Shown here: positions 18,596 through 26,859 of the stretch, piece after piece | How the letters are laid out: each line of letters begins with the position of its first letter | Numbering within the stretch: the stretch's first letter is position 1 | Source: Nocardioides sp. Root122 | GTDB lineage: Bacteria; Actinomycetota; Actinomycetes; Propionibacteriales; Nocardioidaceae | DNA length: 64,000 bases | Assembly (NCBI RefSeq): GCF_001425025.1 | Contig: NZ_LMDE01000013.1 | Location: 1-64,000, forward strand | Reading direction: 5' to 3' | Notes under the pieces: model-generated | The model's database searches: none | What the model was told of the DNA's origin: nothing | The model's input: only the letters and a program-made list of their open reading frames with translations | Made by a program: the position numbers and the translations under genes

Positions 18596-19270
18596 TCAGG
18601 CGTCGAGGCCGAGCCGCGCCATCCGCTCGGTGTGCAGCTCGGTGAGCCGGGTGAACATCCGCCCCAGCGCCGCCAGGTCGAGACCGGGACGGTCCACTCC
18701 CCCGGCGAGCAGGGCGGTCAGCGACTCGCGGTCGCCTGCGACGCGCTGCGCCTGGGTCAGCGCCTCACCCATCAGCCGTCGACCCCACAGCGCCAGACGG
18801 CCGCCGAGACGGTGGTCCTCGGCGATGCCGGCCCGGACCCGCTCGACGATGAACTCGGTCTGCCCCGTGTCCTCGAGCGAGCTGATGATGACCTCGCGCG
18901 TCTCGGTGTCGAGGTAGGCGGCGATCTCGCGGTAGAAGTCCGCGGCGAGCCCGTCGCCGACGTAAGCCTTGACCAGGCCCTCGTAGTAGTCCGACGGCGC
19001 GGTGTGCGCGTGGAAGCTGTCGAAGCTGTCGCGGAACGCCTGCATGGCCTCACCGGGGTCGGCACCGAGCTCCTCGAGCCGGCCGACCAGCTTCTTCAGG
19101 TGGCCGAACTCGGCGGTCGCCATCGCGCCGATCGCGATCTTGTCGTCGATGCCCGGAGCCAGCTTGGCGTCCTCCACGAGCCGCTCGAAGGCCGACAGCT
19201 CGCCGTAGGCGATCGCGCCGAGGAGGTCGACGGCGGCGCGGCGGTAGTCCTCGTCGGGCGATTCAGTCAT
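18596..19270 (-). CDS. Ferritin-like fold protein, MiaE-like
   Basis: 224 residues, almost entirely helical, with candidate iron ligands in EXXH-type motifs (AEFGH, AEDH) and acidic helix positions. It fits the actinobacterial MiaE_2-like ferritin-fold family, named after the tRNA hydroxylase MiaE; the substrate in this group is not established. Start ATG 19270 has a leaderless-type promoter. It is divergent from the DEAD-box helicase gene, a pairing that may be meaningful for RNA metabolism. Confidence 0.75.
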   Translation of the reverse strand: MTESPDEDYRRAAVDLLGAIAYGELSAFERLVEDAKLAPGIDDKIAIGAMATAEFGHLKKLVGRLEELGADPGEAMQAFRDSFDSFHAHTAPSDYYEGLVKAYVGDGLAADFYREIAAYLDTETREVIISSLEDTGQTEFIVERVRAGIAEDHRLGGRLALWGRRLMGEALTQAQRVAGDRESLTALLAGGVDRPGLDLAALGRMFTRLTELHTERMARLGLDA

Positions 19271-19276
19271 GCGCGC

Positions 19277-19282
19277 AGCGTA
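19277..19282 (-). promoter_or_regulatory. -10 hexamer TACGCT, predicted leaderless start
   Basis: TACGCT on the minus strand, 6 nt, then ATG 19270. No ribosome binding site is present. Confidence 0.4.
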
Positions 19283-19418
19283 GCGATACCATCGAGAGGA
19301 CCGAGCCCCGGCGAAACCTGCCGGTGGCCGCCTGTATGTGCGCGGTTGGCATTGCCTTCTCCGAGTGGCTGACCGCATACGCGTGGGACATCCAACTCAT
19401 CCGAAAGCGACTCCATTC

Positions 19419-20822
19419 GTGACGACCACCTTCCGTGACCTCGGCGTGCAGACCGAGATCTGCGACGCGCTCGAGCGCGCCGGCATCACCACCCCCTTCG
19501 CCATCCAGGAGATGACCCTCTCGGTCGCCCTGCTCGGCACCGACCTGATCGGCCAGGCCCGCACGGGCACCGGCAAGACGCTCGCCTTCGGCATCCCGGT
19601 GCTGCAGCGCTCGGTCTCCCCGCGCGACCCGGCCTACGCCGACATGCCGCAGGGCAAGCCGCAGGCACTCATCGTCGCCCCGACCCGCGAGCTCGCGCTC
19701 CAGGTCTCGAGCGACCTGTCGATCGCCAGCGCCGACACCGGCCTGCGTGTCCTCACCGTCTACGGCGGCGTCGGCTACGACACCCAGCTCGAGACCCTCG
19801 ACGCCGGCGTCGACATCGTGGTCGGCACCCCGGGCCGCCTCATCGACCTGGCCAACCGCCGCGCCCTCGACCTCTCGCACGTGCACGCGCTCGTGCTCGA
19901 CGAGGCCGACGAGATGCTCGACCTCGGCTTCCTGCCCGACGTCATCACGCTGCTCTCCAAGACCCCGGAGACGCGCCAGACCATGCTGTTCTCGGCGACC
20001 ATGCCGGCCGCGATCGTCGCGCTGGCCCGCACGCACATGCGCCACCCGATGAACATCCGCGCCGAGTCGTCCTACGACACCACGATGGTGCCGGCCACGG
20101 CGCAGTTCATCTACCTGGCCCACGACCTCGACAAGCCCGAGATCATCGGCCGGGTCCTGCAGGCCGAGGACGCCGAGAAGATCATCGTCTTCACCCGCAC
20201 CAAGCGTCAGGCGCAGCGCGTCGCGGACGACCTGGTCGAGCGCGGCTTCAGCGCCTCGCCGCTGCACGGCGACATGGCTCAGGTCGCGCGCGAGAAGGCA
20301 CTCGCCAAGTTCCGCGAGGACAAGATCCGAGTACTCGTCGCCACCGACGTCGCGGCTCGCGGCATCGACGTGCGCGGTGTCTCGCACGTCATCAACTACA
20401 CCTGCCCGGAGGACGACAAGACCTACGTCCACCGCATCGGCCGCACCGGCCGCGCGGGCGCCTCGGGCATCGCGATCACGTTCGTCGACTGGGCCGACGT
20501 GCACCGCTGGAAGATGATCAACAAGACCCTCGACCTGCCCTTCCCGGAGCCGCAGGAGACCTACTCGACCTCCGAGCACCTCTTCCACGACCAGGGCATC
20601 CCGGTCGGCACCAAGGGTCGGATCGTCGACCCCGCCCCGGTGGAGAAGAAGGAGCGGGCCCCGCGCGAGCGCTCGGGCGGTCGCTCGGGTCGCGGGTCGG
20701 ACTCGGGCTCGGGCGCGGCCTCCTCGGCCTCCTCGGAGAAGTCTGGCGACGCCCCGCGCCGCCGCAACCGCAGCCGTCGCCGCACTCGCGGTGGCGAGTC
20801 CGTCGAGGCGCCGAAGGCGTGA
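19419..20822 (+). CDS. DEAD-box ATP-dependent RNA helicase
   Basis: 467 residues from GTG 19419. All helicase motifs are present: the Q motif TPFAIQ, motif I ARTGTGKT (47-54), PTRELA, TPGR, DEAD (161-164), SAT, then HGDM, ATDVAARGID and HRIGRTGR. The C-terminal ~70 residues are a Ser/Gly/Arg/Lys-rich tail (RRRNRSRRRTRGG) for RNA binding, as in RhlE/CshA-like enzymes. In-frame GTG codons at 19383 and 19338 would extend the N-terminus; neither has a good ribosome binding site. It ends 1 bp before the convergent ParA stop. Confidence 0.92.
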   Translation: MTTTFRDLGVQTEICDALERAGITTPFAIQEMTLSVALLGTDLIGQARTGTGKTLAFGIPVLQRSVSPRDPAYADMPQGKPQALIVAPTRELALQVSSDLSIASADTGLRVLTVYGGVGYDTQLETLDAGVDIVVGTPGRLIDLANRRALDLSHVHALVLDEADEMLDLGFLPDVITLLSKTPETRQTMLFSATMPAAIVALARTHMRHPMNIRAESSYDTTMVPATAQFIYLAHDLDKPEIIGRVLQAEDAEKIIVFTRTKRQAQRVADDLVERGFSASPLHGDMAQVAREKALAKFREDKIRVLVATDVAARGIDVRGVSHVINYTCPEDDKTYVHRIGRTGRAGASGIAITFVDWADVHRWKMINKTLDLPFPEPQETYSTSEHLFHDQGIPVGTKGRIVDPAPVEKKERAPRERSGGRSGRGSDSGSGAASSASSEKSGDAPRRRNRSRRRTRGGESVEAPKA

Positions 20823-20823
20823 G

Positions 20824-21669
20824 TCAGCGCTTCTTCGGGGTCTTCTTCGCAGTCTTCTTCGGCTTCGGCCGTGACGCCCGCGCGACGAGGTTCTCGGCCA
20901 CCTCGCGGTAGGCCTTCGCGCCCTTGCTGCTGCGGCTGGTCGCCAGGATGGAGCGGCCGGCCGCCGGGGCCTCGGCGAACTTGATCGTCTTGGGGATCGG
21001 CGGCTCGACGACCTCGAGGTCGTAGGTCTCGCTGATCGTCTCCAGCACCGTGCGCGAGTGGTTGGTGCGGCCGTCGTAGAGCGTCGGCAGCACGCCCCAC
21101 ACCTCCAGGCCGCGGTTGGTGAAGCGGCGTACGTCGTGGACGGTGTCGAGCAGCTGGCCGACGCCGCGGTGCGAGAGCGTCTCGCACTGCAGCGGCACGA
21201 GCACGCCGTCGGCGGCGGTCAGCGCCGCGACCGTCAGCACGCCCAGCGAGGGCGGGCAGTCCAGCAGCACCCAGTCGTACGCCTCGTCGCCGAGGTCCTC
21301 GGCGAGCTGCTCGAGCGTGCTCTTGATGACGTGCTCGCGCCCGGTGCGGGTCAGCAGGTCGGCCTCGGCCCGGGCCAGCTCGATGGTCGCCGGCAGCACG
21401 TCGACCCCGTCCTCGGTCTCCAGGATCACCTCGGTGGCGTCCACGCCCTGCGTCAGCACGTGGTGGACGGAGACGTCGAGGTCCTCGGGGTCGATGCCGA
21501 GGGAGAACGTCAGGCACGCCTGCGGGTCGAGGTCGACGAGCAGGACGCGGTGGCCCAGCTCGGCCAGCGCGGCCCCTATCGAGGCGACCGAGGTCGTCTT
21601 GGCAACCCCGCCCTTCTGGTTGGCGACGGCCAGCGTGACGGGGGCCGGACCACGGCTCTTGGTGCTCAT
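20824..21669 (-). CDS. ParA-family ATPase, orphan
   Basis: 281 residues. The deviant Walker A is KGGVAKTT (about 19-26), the switch/Walker A' is LLVDLDPQA, and Walker B is VLLDCPPSLG. Full length, with a Lys-rich C-terminal tail (PKPKKTAKKTPKKR) that could bind DNA nonspecifically. There is no ParB gene or parS-like site next to it, so it is not the chromosome ParA. Members in this setting position cargo in the cell; the partner is unknown here. Confidence 0.87.
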   Translation of the reverse strand: MSTKSRGPAPVTLAVANQKGGVAKTTSVASIGAALAELGHRVLLVDLDPQACLTFSLGIDPEDLDVSVHHVLTQGVDATEVILETEDGVDVLPATIELARAEADLLTRTGREHVIKSTLEQLAEDLGDEAYDWVLLDCPPSLGVLTVAALTAADGVLVPLQCETLSHRGVGQLLDTVHDVRRFTNRGLEVWGVLPTLYDGRTNHSRTVLETISETYDLEVVEPPIPKTIKFAEAPAAGRSILATSRSSKGAKAYREVAENLVARASRPKPKKTAKKTPKKR

Positions 21670-21729
21670 CGATCGCCATTGTGCCGGACCGGGTCGCACA
21701 CAGCGGGGTCGTCCTGAAATGCTGACGCC

Positions 21730-22482
21730 ATGACGACTTCGCTCATCACCGGTGCAACCGCCGGCATCGGCCTCGAGTTCGCCCACCAGCTCGCCGCCCG
21801 CGGCGACGACCTCGTCCTCGTCGCCCGCGACGCCCAGCGCCTCGAGGCGGTCGCCGAGGAGCTGCGCCGAGCGCACCAGGTCGACGTCGAGGTCCTGGTC
21901 GCCGACCTCGTCGACCGCGACCAGCTCGCCACGGTCGAGGCCCGCGTCGCCGACCGCGCGCGACCGGTCGACCTGCTCGTGAACAACGCCGGCTTCGGGT
22001 TGAAGCAGCGCTTCCTCGACAACAGCGCCGACGACGAGACCGCCATGCTCGAGGTGCTGGTCACCGCCGTCCTGCGGCTGAGCCACGCCGCCCTCGGCGC
22101 GATGACCGAGCGCGGCCACGGCGGCATCATCAACGTCTCCAGCGTCGCCGCCTTCCTCCCCCGCGGCAGCTACTCCGCGGCCAAGGCCTGGGTCAACAGC
22201 TTCAGCGAGTGGGCCCACCTGGAGTACGGCTCGCGTGGCGTGAAGGTGATGGCGCTGTGCCCCGGCTTCACCAAGACCGAGTTCCACGAGCGGATGAAGG
22301 TCACCCGCGGCGACGGCTTCATGTGGCTCGAGCCGGACTTCCTCGTGCGCAAGGCGCTGGAGGACTTCGAGAAGGGCCGCGCCTACTCGATCCCCGGCGC
22401 GCAGTACAAGACGATCATCGCCCTCACCAAGGCCATCCCGAACCGCGTGCTCCGGCTGACGCAGAGCATGGGCCGCCGGTGA
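21730..22482 (+). CDS. Short-chain dehydrogenase/reductase
   Basis: 250 residues. The Rossmann motif TGATAGIG is at 7-14, NNAG is in the usual place, and the catalytic Ser (NVSS) is followed by Tyr148 and Lys152 in YSAAK. The substrate is not predictable; it resembles the DltE/YqjQ-like group. The stop overlaps the GTG of the GNAT gene (GTGA). Confidence 0.9.
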   Translation: MTTSLITGATAGIGLEFAHQLAARGDDLVLVARDAQRLEAVAEELRRAHQVDVEVLVADLVDRDQLATVEARVADRARPVDLLVNNAGFGLKQRFLDNSADDETAMLEVLVTAVLRLSHAALGAMTERGHGGIINVSSVAAFLPRGSYSAAKAWVNSFSEWAHLEYGSRGVKVMALCPGFTKTEFHERMKVTRGDGFMWLEPDFLVRKALEDFEKGRAYSIPGAQYKTIIALTKAIPNRVLRLTQSMGRR

Positions 22483-22967
22483 CGGCGCGGATCGTCCCCG
22501 CTCGCCCCGAGGACGCCGAGGCGTTCGCCGACCTGCACCTCGACGTCTGGGAGGAGGCCTACGCCGCGCTGATGCCGACGTCGGTCTTCACCGAGCGGCG
22601 CGCCCGGCGCGACGAGCGGGTCACGAGCTGGCGCACGATCATCGAGACGGGCTCCAGCGCCAACCTGCTCGCGTGGGCGGCCGACGGGACGCTCGTCGGC
22701 TTCTCCAGCACGGGTCCCGGCCGCGACGACCCCGCCGACGGCCTGCCGCCGCTGGAGCTGATGGGGCTCTACGTGCGGGCATCGGCGTACGGCACGGGCG
22801 TCGGGCACGCGCTGCTCACTGCCGCGATCAGCGACTCCGACGCCTACCTGTGGGTCCTCGACGGCAACGCGAGGGCGATCGGGTTCTACGAGCGCCAGGG
22901 CTTCCGCTTCGACGGCGCCACCAAGCCCGAGGACGTCGGGCTCGAGCGCCGGATGGTGCGCCGGTAG
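22479..22967 (+). CDS. GNAT-family N-acetyltransferase
   Basis: 162 residues, GTG start in a GTGA overlap with the SDR gene. The acetyl-CoA-binding region reads LMGLYVRASAYGTGVGHALL, with the C-terminal GFYERQGFRFDG. The acceptor is unknown; coupling to the SDR suggests a shared small-molecule pathway (inference). Confidence 0.88.
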   Translation: MTARIVPARPEDAEAFADLHLDVWEEAYAALMPTSVFTERRARRDERVTSWRTIIETGSSANLLAWAADGTLVGFSSTGPGRDDPADGLPPLELMGLYVRASAYGTGVGHALLTAAISDSDAYLWVLDGNARAIGFYERQGFRFDGATKPEDVGLERRMVRR

Positions 22968-22981
22968 TCACTCCCCGAGCC

Positions 22982-23064
22982 GCACCGTGCAGGCAGTTCA
23001 TCGCCTCAGGCGACGGGCTGAGCGTGGTCCGAGATGCCGGAGGCGCGAACTGCCTTCTGGGTGC
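22982..23064. repeat. 83-bp interrupted inverted repeat between convergent genes
   Basis: Left arms GCACC (22982-22986), AGGCAGTTC (22991-22999) and CGCCTC (23002-23007) pair with right arms GAGGCG (23040-23045), GAACTGCCT (23047-23055) and GGTGC (23060-23064), leaving a 32-nt centre. This fills most of the 112-bp gap between the GNAT (+) and PHP (-) gene ends. It may be a bidirectional terminator or a small palindromic element. Confidence 0.6.
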
Positions 23065-23079
23065 ACCGACGGACGGGCG

Positions 23080-23919
23080 TCACGGGCGAGGCGCCGCGAG
23101 GGCGACCAGCCGCTCGTACTGCTCGGGGTCGGTGGTGTTGACCCCGAGGTCGTGATCGACCTTGCCGAGGCCGTGGTGGTCGCTGCTGCCCGTGACGAGC
23201 AGGTCGAGGTCGGCCGCGATGGCGCGGAGCCGGGCGCGGAGCTCGGGCGGGTGGTCCTGGTGGTCGACCTCGATCCCGGCGAGGCCCAGCTCAGCGAGCA
23301 TGCCGAAGGTCTCCTCGGTGAGCACGGTGCCGCCGCGGCGCCCCCAGGGATGGGCGATGACGGGGACGCCGCCCGCCTCCACGACGATCGGGATCATCTC
23401 CTCCAGCGGGGGCGCGTAGCGGTTGGCGTAGCCCGGCTGGCCCGGGCTCAGCAGGGTCGCGAAGGCCTCGGCCCGGTCGGCGACCACGCCCCGCCGGACC
23501 AGCGCGTCGGCCACGTGCGGACGACCGGCGGCGACGGATCCCCCCGCCTCACGGCGTACGTCGTCCTCGGTGACGTCGATGCCGTGGGCCTGGAGAGCGG
23601 CGACGATCGCGGGCGTGCGCTCGGTGCGCCCGGCGATGATGCGGTCGAGGACGTCCGTGAGCGGGCCGTGGGTCGGGTCCGGCAGGTAGGCGAGCAGGTG
23701 CACGCCGCGGTGCTGGAGCTTCGTGCTGATCTCGAGACCCGGCACCAGCGTGATGCCGACCTCGTCGGCCGCCTGCTGGGCCTCGGCCCAGCCGGAGGTG
23801 GCGTCGTGGTCGGTCAGCGCGACGACGTCGAGGCCGGCCGCCTTCGCCTCGCGCACGAGCGCGCCCGGGGTGTCCGTGCCGTCACTCGCGGACGAGTGCG
23901 TGTGGAGGTCGATCCGCAC
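23080..23919 (-). CDS. PHP-domain phosphoesterase (RNase AM/YciV-like)
   Basis: 279 residues. The metal site begins with His6 and His8 in DLHTHSSASDGT; it continues with ALTDHD, PGLEIS, VIAHPW and GSSDHHG. This is the arrangement of 3',5'-nucleotide bisphosphatase / RNase AM-type PHP enzymes. The GTG start lies 1 bp below the histidine phosphatase stop, so the two are probably cotranscribed. Confidence 0.87.
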   Translation of the reverse strand: MRIDLHTHSSASDGTDTPGALVREAKAAGLDVVALTDHDATSGWAEAQQAADEVGITLVPGLEISTKLQHRGVHLLAYLPDPTHGPLTDVLDRIIAGRTERTPAIVAALQAHGIDVTEDDVRREAGGSVAAGRPHVADALVRRGVVADRAEAFATLLSPGQPGYANRYAPPLEEMIPIVVEAGGVPVIAHPWGRRGGTVLTEETFGMLAELGLAGIEVDHQDHPPELRARLRAIAADLDLLVTGSSDHHGLGKVDHDLGVNTTDPEQYERLVALAAPRP

Positions 23920-23920
23920 G

Positions 23921-24490
23921 TCAGCTGTTCCACTTCAGCAGGGCCGGCGTCTCCCGCTCGAAGCCGAGCACCGACACCGTCGAGGTGTCGAGCCGGAAGA
24001 AGCGACCCTCGGCCGCGGGCTGCTCGAGCCAGCGCGCCGTGAGCACCCGCAGCGAGTGGCCGTGTGCGAAGACCAGGGTCCGGTCGTGGTCACGGGCGCG
24101 GGCGACGACGCGGTCCAGGCGCGCGGAGACCTGGTCGGCGGTCTCGCCGCCGGGCACGGGGTGCGTCCACACCGACCAGTCGGGCACCGTCTCGCGGATC
24201 TCGGAGGTGGTCACGCCCTCGTAGTCGCCGTAGTCCCACTCGACGAGGTCCTCGTCGACCTCGACGTCGGCGAAGCCCGCCAGCTCGGCCGTACGACGTG
24301 CGCGCTGGCGCGGGCTGGTGAGGACGAGGTCGAAGTCGACGTCGTAGAGCCGCGGGCCGAGCAGGATGGCCGCCTCCTCACCGTCGGAGGTGAGCGGCAG
24401 GTCGGTGATGGAGGTGTGCTTGCCGTCGCGGCTCCACTCGGTCTCGCCGTGGCGGACCAACCAGAGCTCGGGACCGGCGGTGGAGGACAT
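23921..24490 (-). CDS. Histidine phosphatase family protein
   Basis: 189 residues of the phosphoglycerate-mutase-like fold. The catalytic His14 is in LVRHGETEWS, with further active-site patches SPRQRARRTAEL, GETADQ and VFAHGHSLR. The substrate is unknown. ATG 24490 is 49 bp from the divergent MFS gene. Confidence 0.9.
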   Translation of the reverse strand: MSSTAGPELWLVRHGETEWSRDGKHTSITDLPLTSDGEEAAILLGPRLYDVDFDLVLTSPRQRARRTAELAGFADVEVDEDLVEWDYGDYEGVTTSEIRETVPDWSVWTHPVPGGETADQVSARLDRVVARARDHDRTLVFAHGHSLRVLTARWLEQPAAEGRFFRLDTSTVSVLGFERETPALLKWNS

Positions 24491-24539
24491 GCGCGCGAGT
24501 CTGCCACGGTCGGACCGGACTCCTGCCACGATGCTCGCC

Positions 24540-25724
24540 ATGAGTGGACCCACCGCCGGCCCCGTGGACCTGGGCCGTGCGCGACTCGCGATCGCGGCCG
24601 CCTTCGGCACCCAGGGGCTGGTCTTCATCAGCCTGACGACCCGTCTCCCGCGCATCCAGGACCGGTGGGACCTCGGCGAGCTGGCCCTGTCGGGCGTGCT
24701 GCTGATGATGGTCCTCCTGGCGGGCGCGGGCTCGCTGCTGGCCGAGCGGCTGGCGCCGCGTCTGGACAGCGCGGTGGTCCTGCGCGTGGGCCTGCTCGTC
24801 GTGGCGGCCTCCGTGGCGGTGGTCGTCCTCGCCCCGGCGAAGGGCGTCTTCGTCGTCGCCCTGGCGGCGTACGGCGTCGGGCTGGGGCTGGTCGACGCGA
24901 CCGGCAACATGCAGGCCGTCGCGCTGGAGCACCGGCTCGGCCGCGTGGTGCTGCCCTCGTGCCACGGCGCGTGGACCCTCGGCGGCGTGATCGGCGCGGT
25001 GCTGACGCTGGCCAGCACGGACGTGCCGTGGTCGGCGATCGCCGTCCTCGCCCTGCTGCCGCTGGCGGCCACCGTGGCGCCGTACCTGCCGCGCGACCAC
25101 GGCGAGGCAGCGACGTCCACCGACACCGACGTGCCGTGGCGCGCGATCGTCATGGTCGGGCTGGCGCTGGTCGTCTTCTACACGGTCGACACCGCGGCAG
25201 CGACGTGGGGACCGGTCTACCTCGACGACGTGTTCGCCGCCCCCGAGGAGCTGGTCGCCCTCGCGACCCTGCCCTACCTGCTGGCCAGCGGCCTGGTGCG
25301 CCTCGCGGGCGACCGGCTGACCGAGCAGGTCGGCGCGGTGCGGCTGCTGCGGGTCGGCGCCGCGGTCGCGCTCGTCGCGCTGGTCGTCGTCGTGGCCTCG
25401 CCGACGTGGCAGGTGGCCGTCCTCGGCTTCACCCTGCTCGGCTGCGGCGTCGCGGTCGTCGCACCGCTCAGCTTCTCCGCGGCGGCCGCGCTGGCCGGCC
25501 GCAACGCCGACCCGGCCACCCGGCAGGCCCGGGTGGACGCCGTGGTGGCGCGGTTCAACCAGTTCAACTACGCGGGCGCCCTGCTCGGGGCGGTGATGAC
25601 CGGCGCGGTCGGTGCCGGGTCGCTGCGGGTCGGCTTCGCGGTGCCGCTCGTGCTGGTCATCGCCCTGTTCTGGCTGGCCAAGGCGTTCGCGCCGGCGGAC
25701 GACCACGCGCCCGCCGACGCCTGA
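24540..25724 (+). CDS. Major facilitator superfamily transporter
   Basis: 394 residues with about 12 hydrophobic helices in two halves split near residue 200. The pattern (LTTRLPRIQDRWDLGELALSG at the N-terminus, SCHGAWTLGGVIGA mid-protein) resembles YbjJ-like/DHA-type exporters. ATG 24531 (9 nt upstream, in frame) is an alternative start. The substrate is not predictable. Confidence 0.88.
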   Translation: MSGPTAGPVDLGRARLAIAAAFGTQGLVFISLTTRLPRIQDRWDLGELALSGVLLMMVLLAGAGSLLAERLAPRLDSAVVLRVGLLVVAASVAVVVLAPAKGVFVVALAAYGVGLGLVDATGNMQAVALEHRLGRVVLPSCHGAWTLGGVIGAVLTLASTDVPWSAIAVLALLPLAATVAPYLPRDHGEAATSTDTDVPWRAIVMVGLALVVFYTVDTAAATWGPVYLDDVFAAPEELVALATLPYLLASGLVRLAGDRLTEQVGAVRLLRVGAAVALVALVVVVASPTWQVAVLGFTLLGCGVAVVAPLSFSAAAALAGRNADPATRQARVDAVVARFNQFNYAGALLGAVMTGAVGAGSLRVGFAVPLVLVIALFWLAKAFAPADDHAPADA

Positions 25725-25728
25725 GAAC

Positions 25729-25747
25729 GCGGGGGCTCAGACCCCGC
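25729..25747. terminator. Short hairpin between convergent genes
   Basis: GCGGGG (25729-25734) pairs with CCCCGC (25742-25747) across a 7-nt loop, 4 bp after the MFS stop and spanning the DUF5302 stop codon. Confidence 0.4.
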
Positions 25748-25922
25748 CGCCACCTGCCTTGCGCCGGTGCATCGGCTTGGCGACGTTCTTGTCGTTGACC
25801 TCCGAGCCGTGCGCCTTCTCGCGCGAGCCGGCGGTGTCGTCGGGGTGATCGTGGCCCTTCTTGCGATCGAGGGCCTCGCGCATCTTGGCCTTGAGGTCTG
25901 CGTTGGGGTCCTGATCAGCCAT
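25737..25922 (-). CDS. DUF5302 small protein
   Basis: 61 residues, highly charged and probably unstructured: LKAKMREALDRKKGHDHP at the start and MHRRKAGGGG at the end. It matches the actinobacterial DUF5302 family of unknown function. It has a strong AGGAGG site 5-6 nt before ATG 25922. Confidence 0.8.
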   Translation of the reverse strand: MADQDPNADLKAKMREALDRKKGHDHPDDTAGSREKAHGSEVNDKNVAKPMHRRKAGGGGV

Positions 25923-25993
25923 GGGGTCCTCCTGGATCCGAGGTGGGTCGGGTGACTGCCACCCTGCCAAACGCGTCAAGCCCGGTCGAGGGG

Positions 25994-26836
25994 TTATCCC
26001 CCGCCGGGCCGGCGCAGCACGTCGATCCGGCCGGCGAGCTTGCCCTCCATCCGGTGCACGTGCCAGCGGCAGTCGCCGAGCATCACGTCGTAGGCCTCGT
26101 CGCCGAACTCGGCGCGGTAGCGCTCCGGCTCGCGCAGCAGCCGCGCGAGGTGGAGCAGCGCCCGCGACGCGCGGCCCTCCTGCTCCTCCGACCACTCCCC
26201 CCACTCGCTCGCCAGGTCGATCGTGTCGACCACCTCGAGCCCGGACACAGCGATCGCGCGGTCGAGCACGGCGGGGTCGGCGCTGTCGGGCACGACGCCC
26301 ATGACGGCGAAGAGCCAGTCCGCCTCCTCGCGCGGCAGCAGGTCGGTGGCGACGACCTGGTAGCCGACCACGTGGCCGCCCGGACGCAGCACCCGGGCGA
26401 ACTCGGCGTACGCGTCCTCCGGGTGCGCGACGTGCACCATCACGTCGCGGCACCAGACGAGGTCGATCGAGGCGTCGGCAGTGGGGACCCGGGTCGCGGA
26501 GCCGCGCTCGAACGAGACCCGCGACGCGATCTCCGGCACCACGTCGCGGCGGACCTCGCGGGCGAGGTCGAGGTGTCGCTGCACCGGGTCGATGCCGAGC
26601 ACTCGCAGGCCGAAGTGGGTGGCGAGCCGGAAGGCGTACGTGCCCTCGCCGCAGCCCACGTCGACGACGCGGCTGTCGGGTCGCAGCCCGAGCTCGCGCA
26701 CGACCTGGAGCAGCACGGACGGGTCGCGCGGCGCGAGGCTCTCGTCGAGGCGGGCGCTGAAGGCCTCCTCGATGCGCGGGTAGGTGTCGTACAAGAACTC
26801 ACGGTCCCAGGCCACGGGCCGAGTCTGCCCCACCAC
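25994..26836 (-). CDS. Class I SAM-dependent methyltransferase
   Basis: 280 residues. Motif I is VVDVGCGEGTYAF (about 57-69), followed by LGIDPVQRHLD and the post-I segment IDLVWCRDVMVHV, of the UbiE/Methyltransf_11 type. The GTG at 26836 is followed by a second GTG at 26833; neither has a clear ribosome binding site. It is divergent from a sulfotransferase-like gene across 23 bp. The substrate is unknown. Confidence 0.85.
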   Translation of the reverse strand: MVGQTRPVAWDREFLYDTYPRIEEAFSARLDESLAPRDPSVLLQVVRELGLRPDSRVVDVGCGEGTYAFRLATHFGLRVLGIDPVQRHLDLAREVRRDVVPEIASRVSFERGSATRVPTADASIDLVWCRDVMVHVAHPEDAYAEFARVLRPGGHVVGYQVVATDLLPREEADWLFAVMGVVPDSADPAVLDRAIAVSGLEVVDTIDLASEWGEWSEEQEGRASRALLHLARLLREPERYRAEFGDEAYDVMLGDCRWHVHRMEGKLAGRIDVLRRPGGG

Positions 26837-26846
26837 CGGCCCGCAG

Positions 26847-26852
26847 TAGGGT
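26847..26852 (+). promoter_or_regulatory. -10 hexamer TAGGGT, predicted leaderless start
   Basis: TAGGGT, 7 nt, then ATG 26860; no ribosome binding site. Identical hexamer and spacing to the MoxR operon promoter. Confidence 0.5.
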
Positions 26853-26859
26853 CACCGCC

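Noticed and set aside
20824..21669. Chromosome partition ParA
   Set aside because: No ParB, parS-like palindrome, gidB or rnpA context; treated as an orphan ParA.
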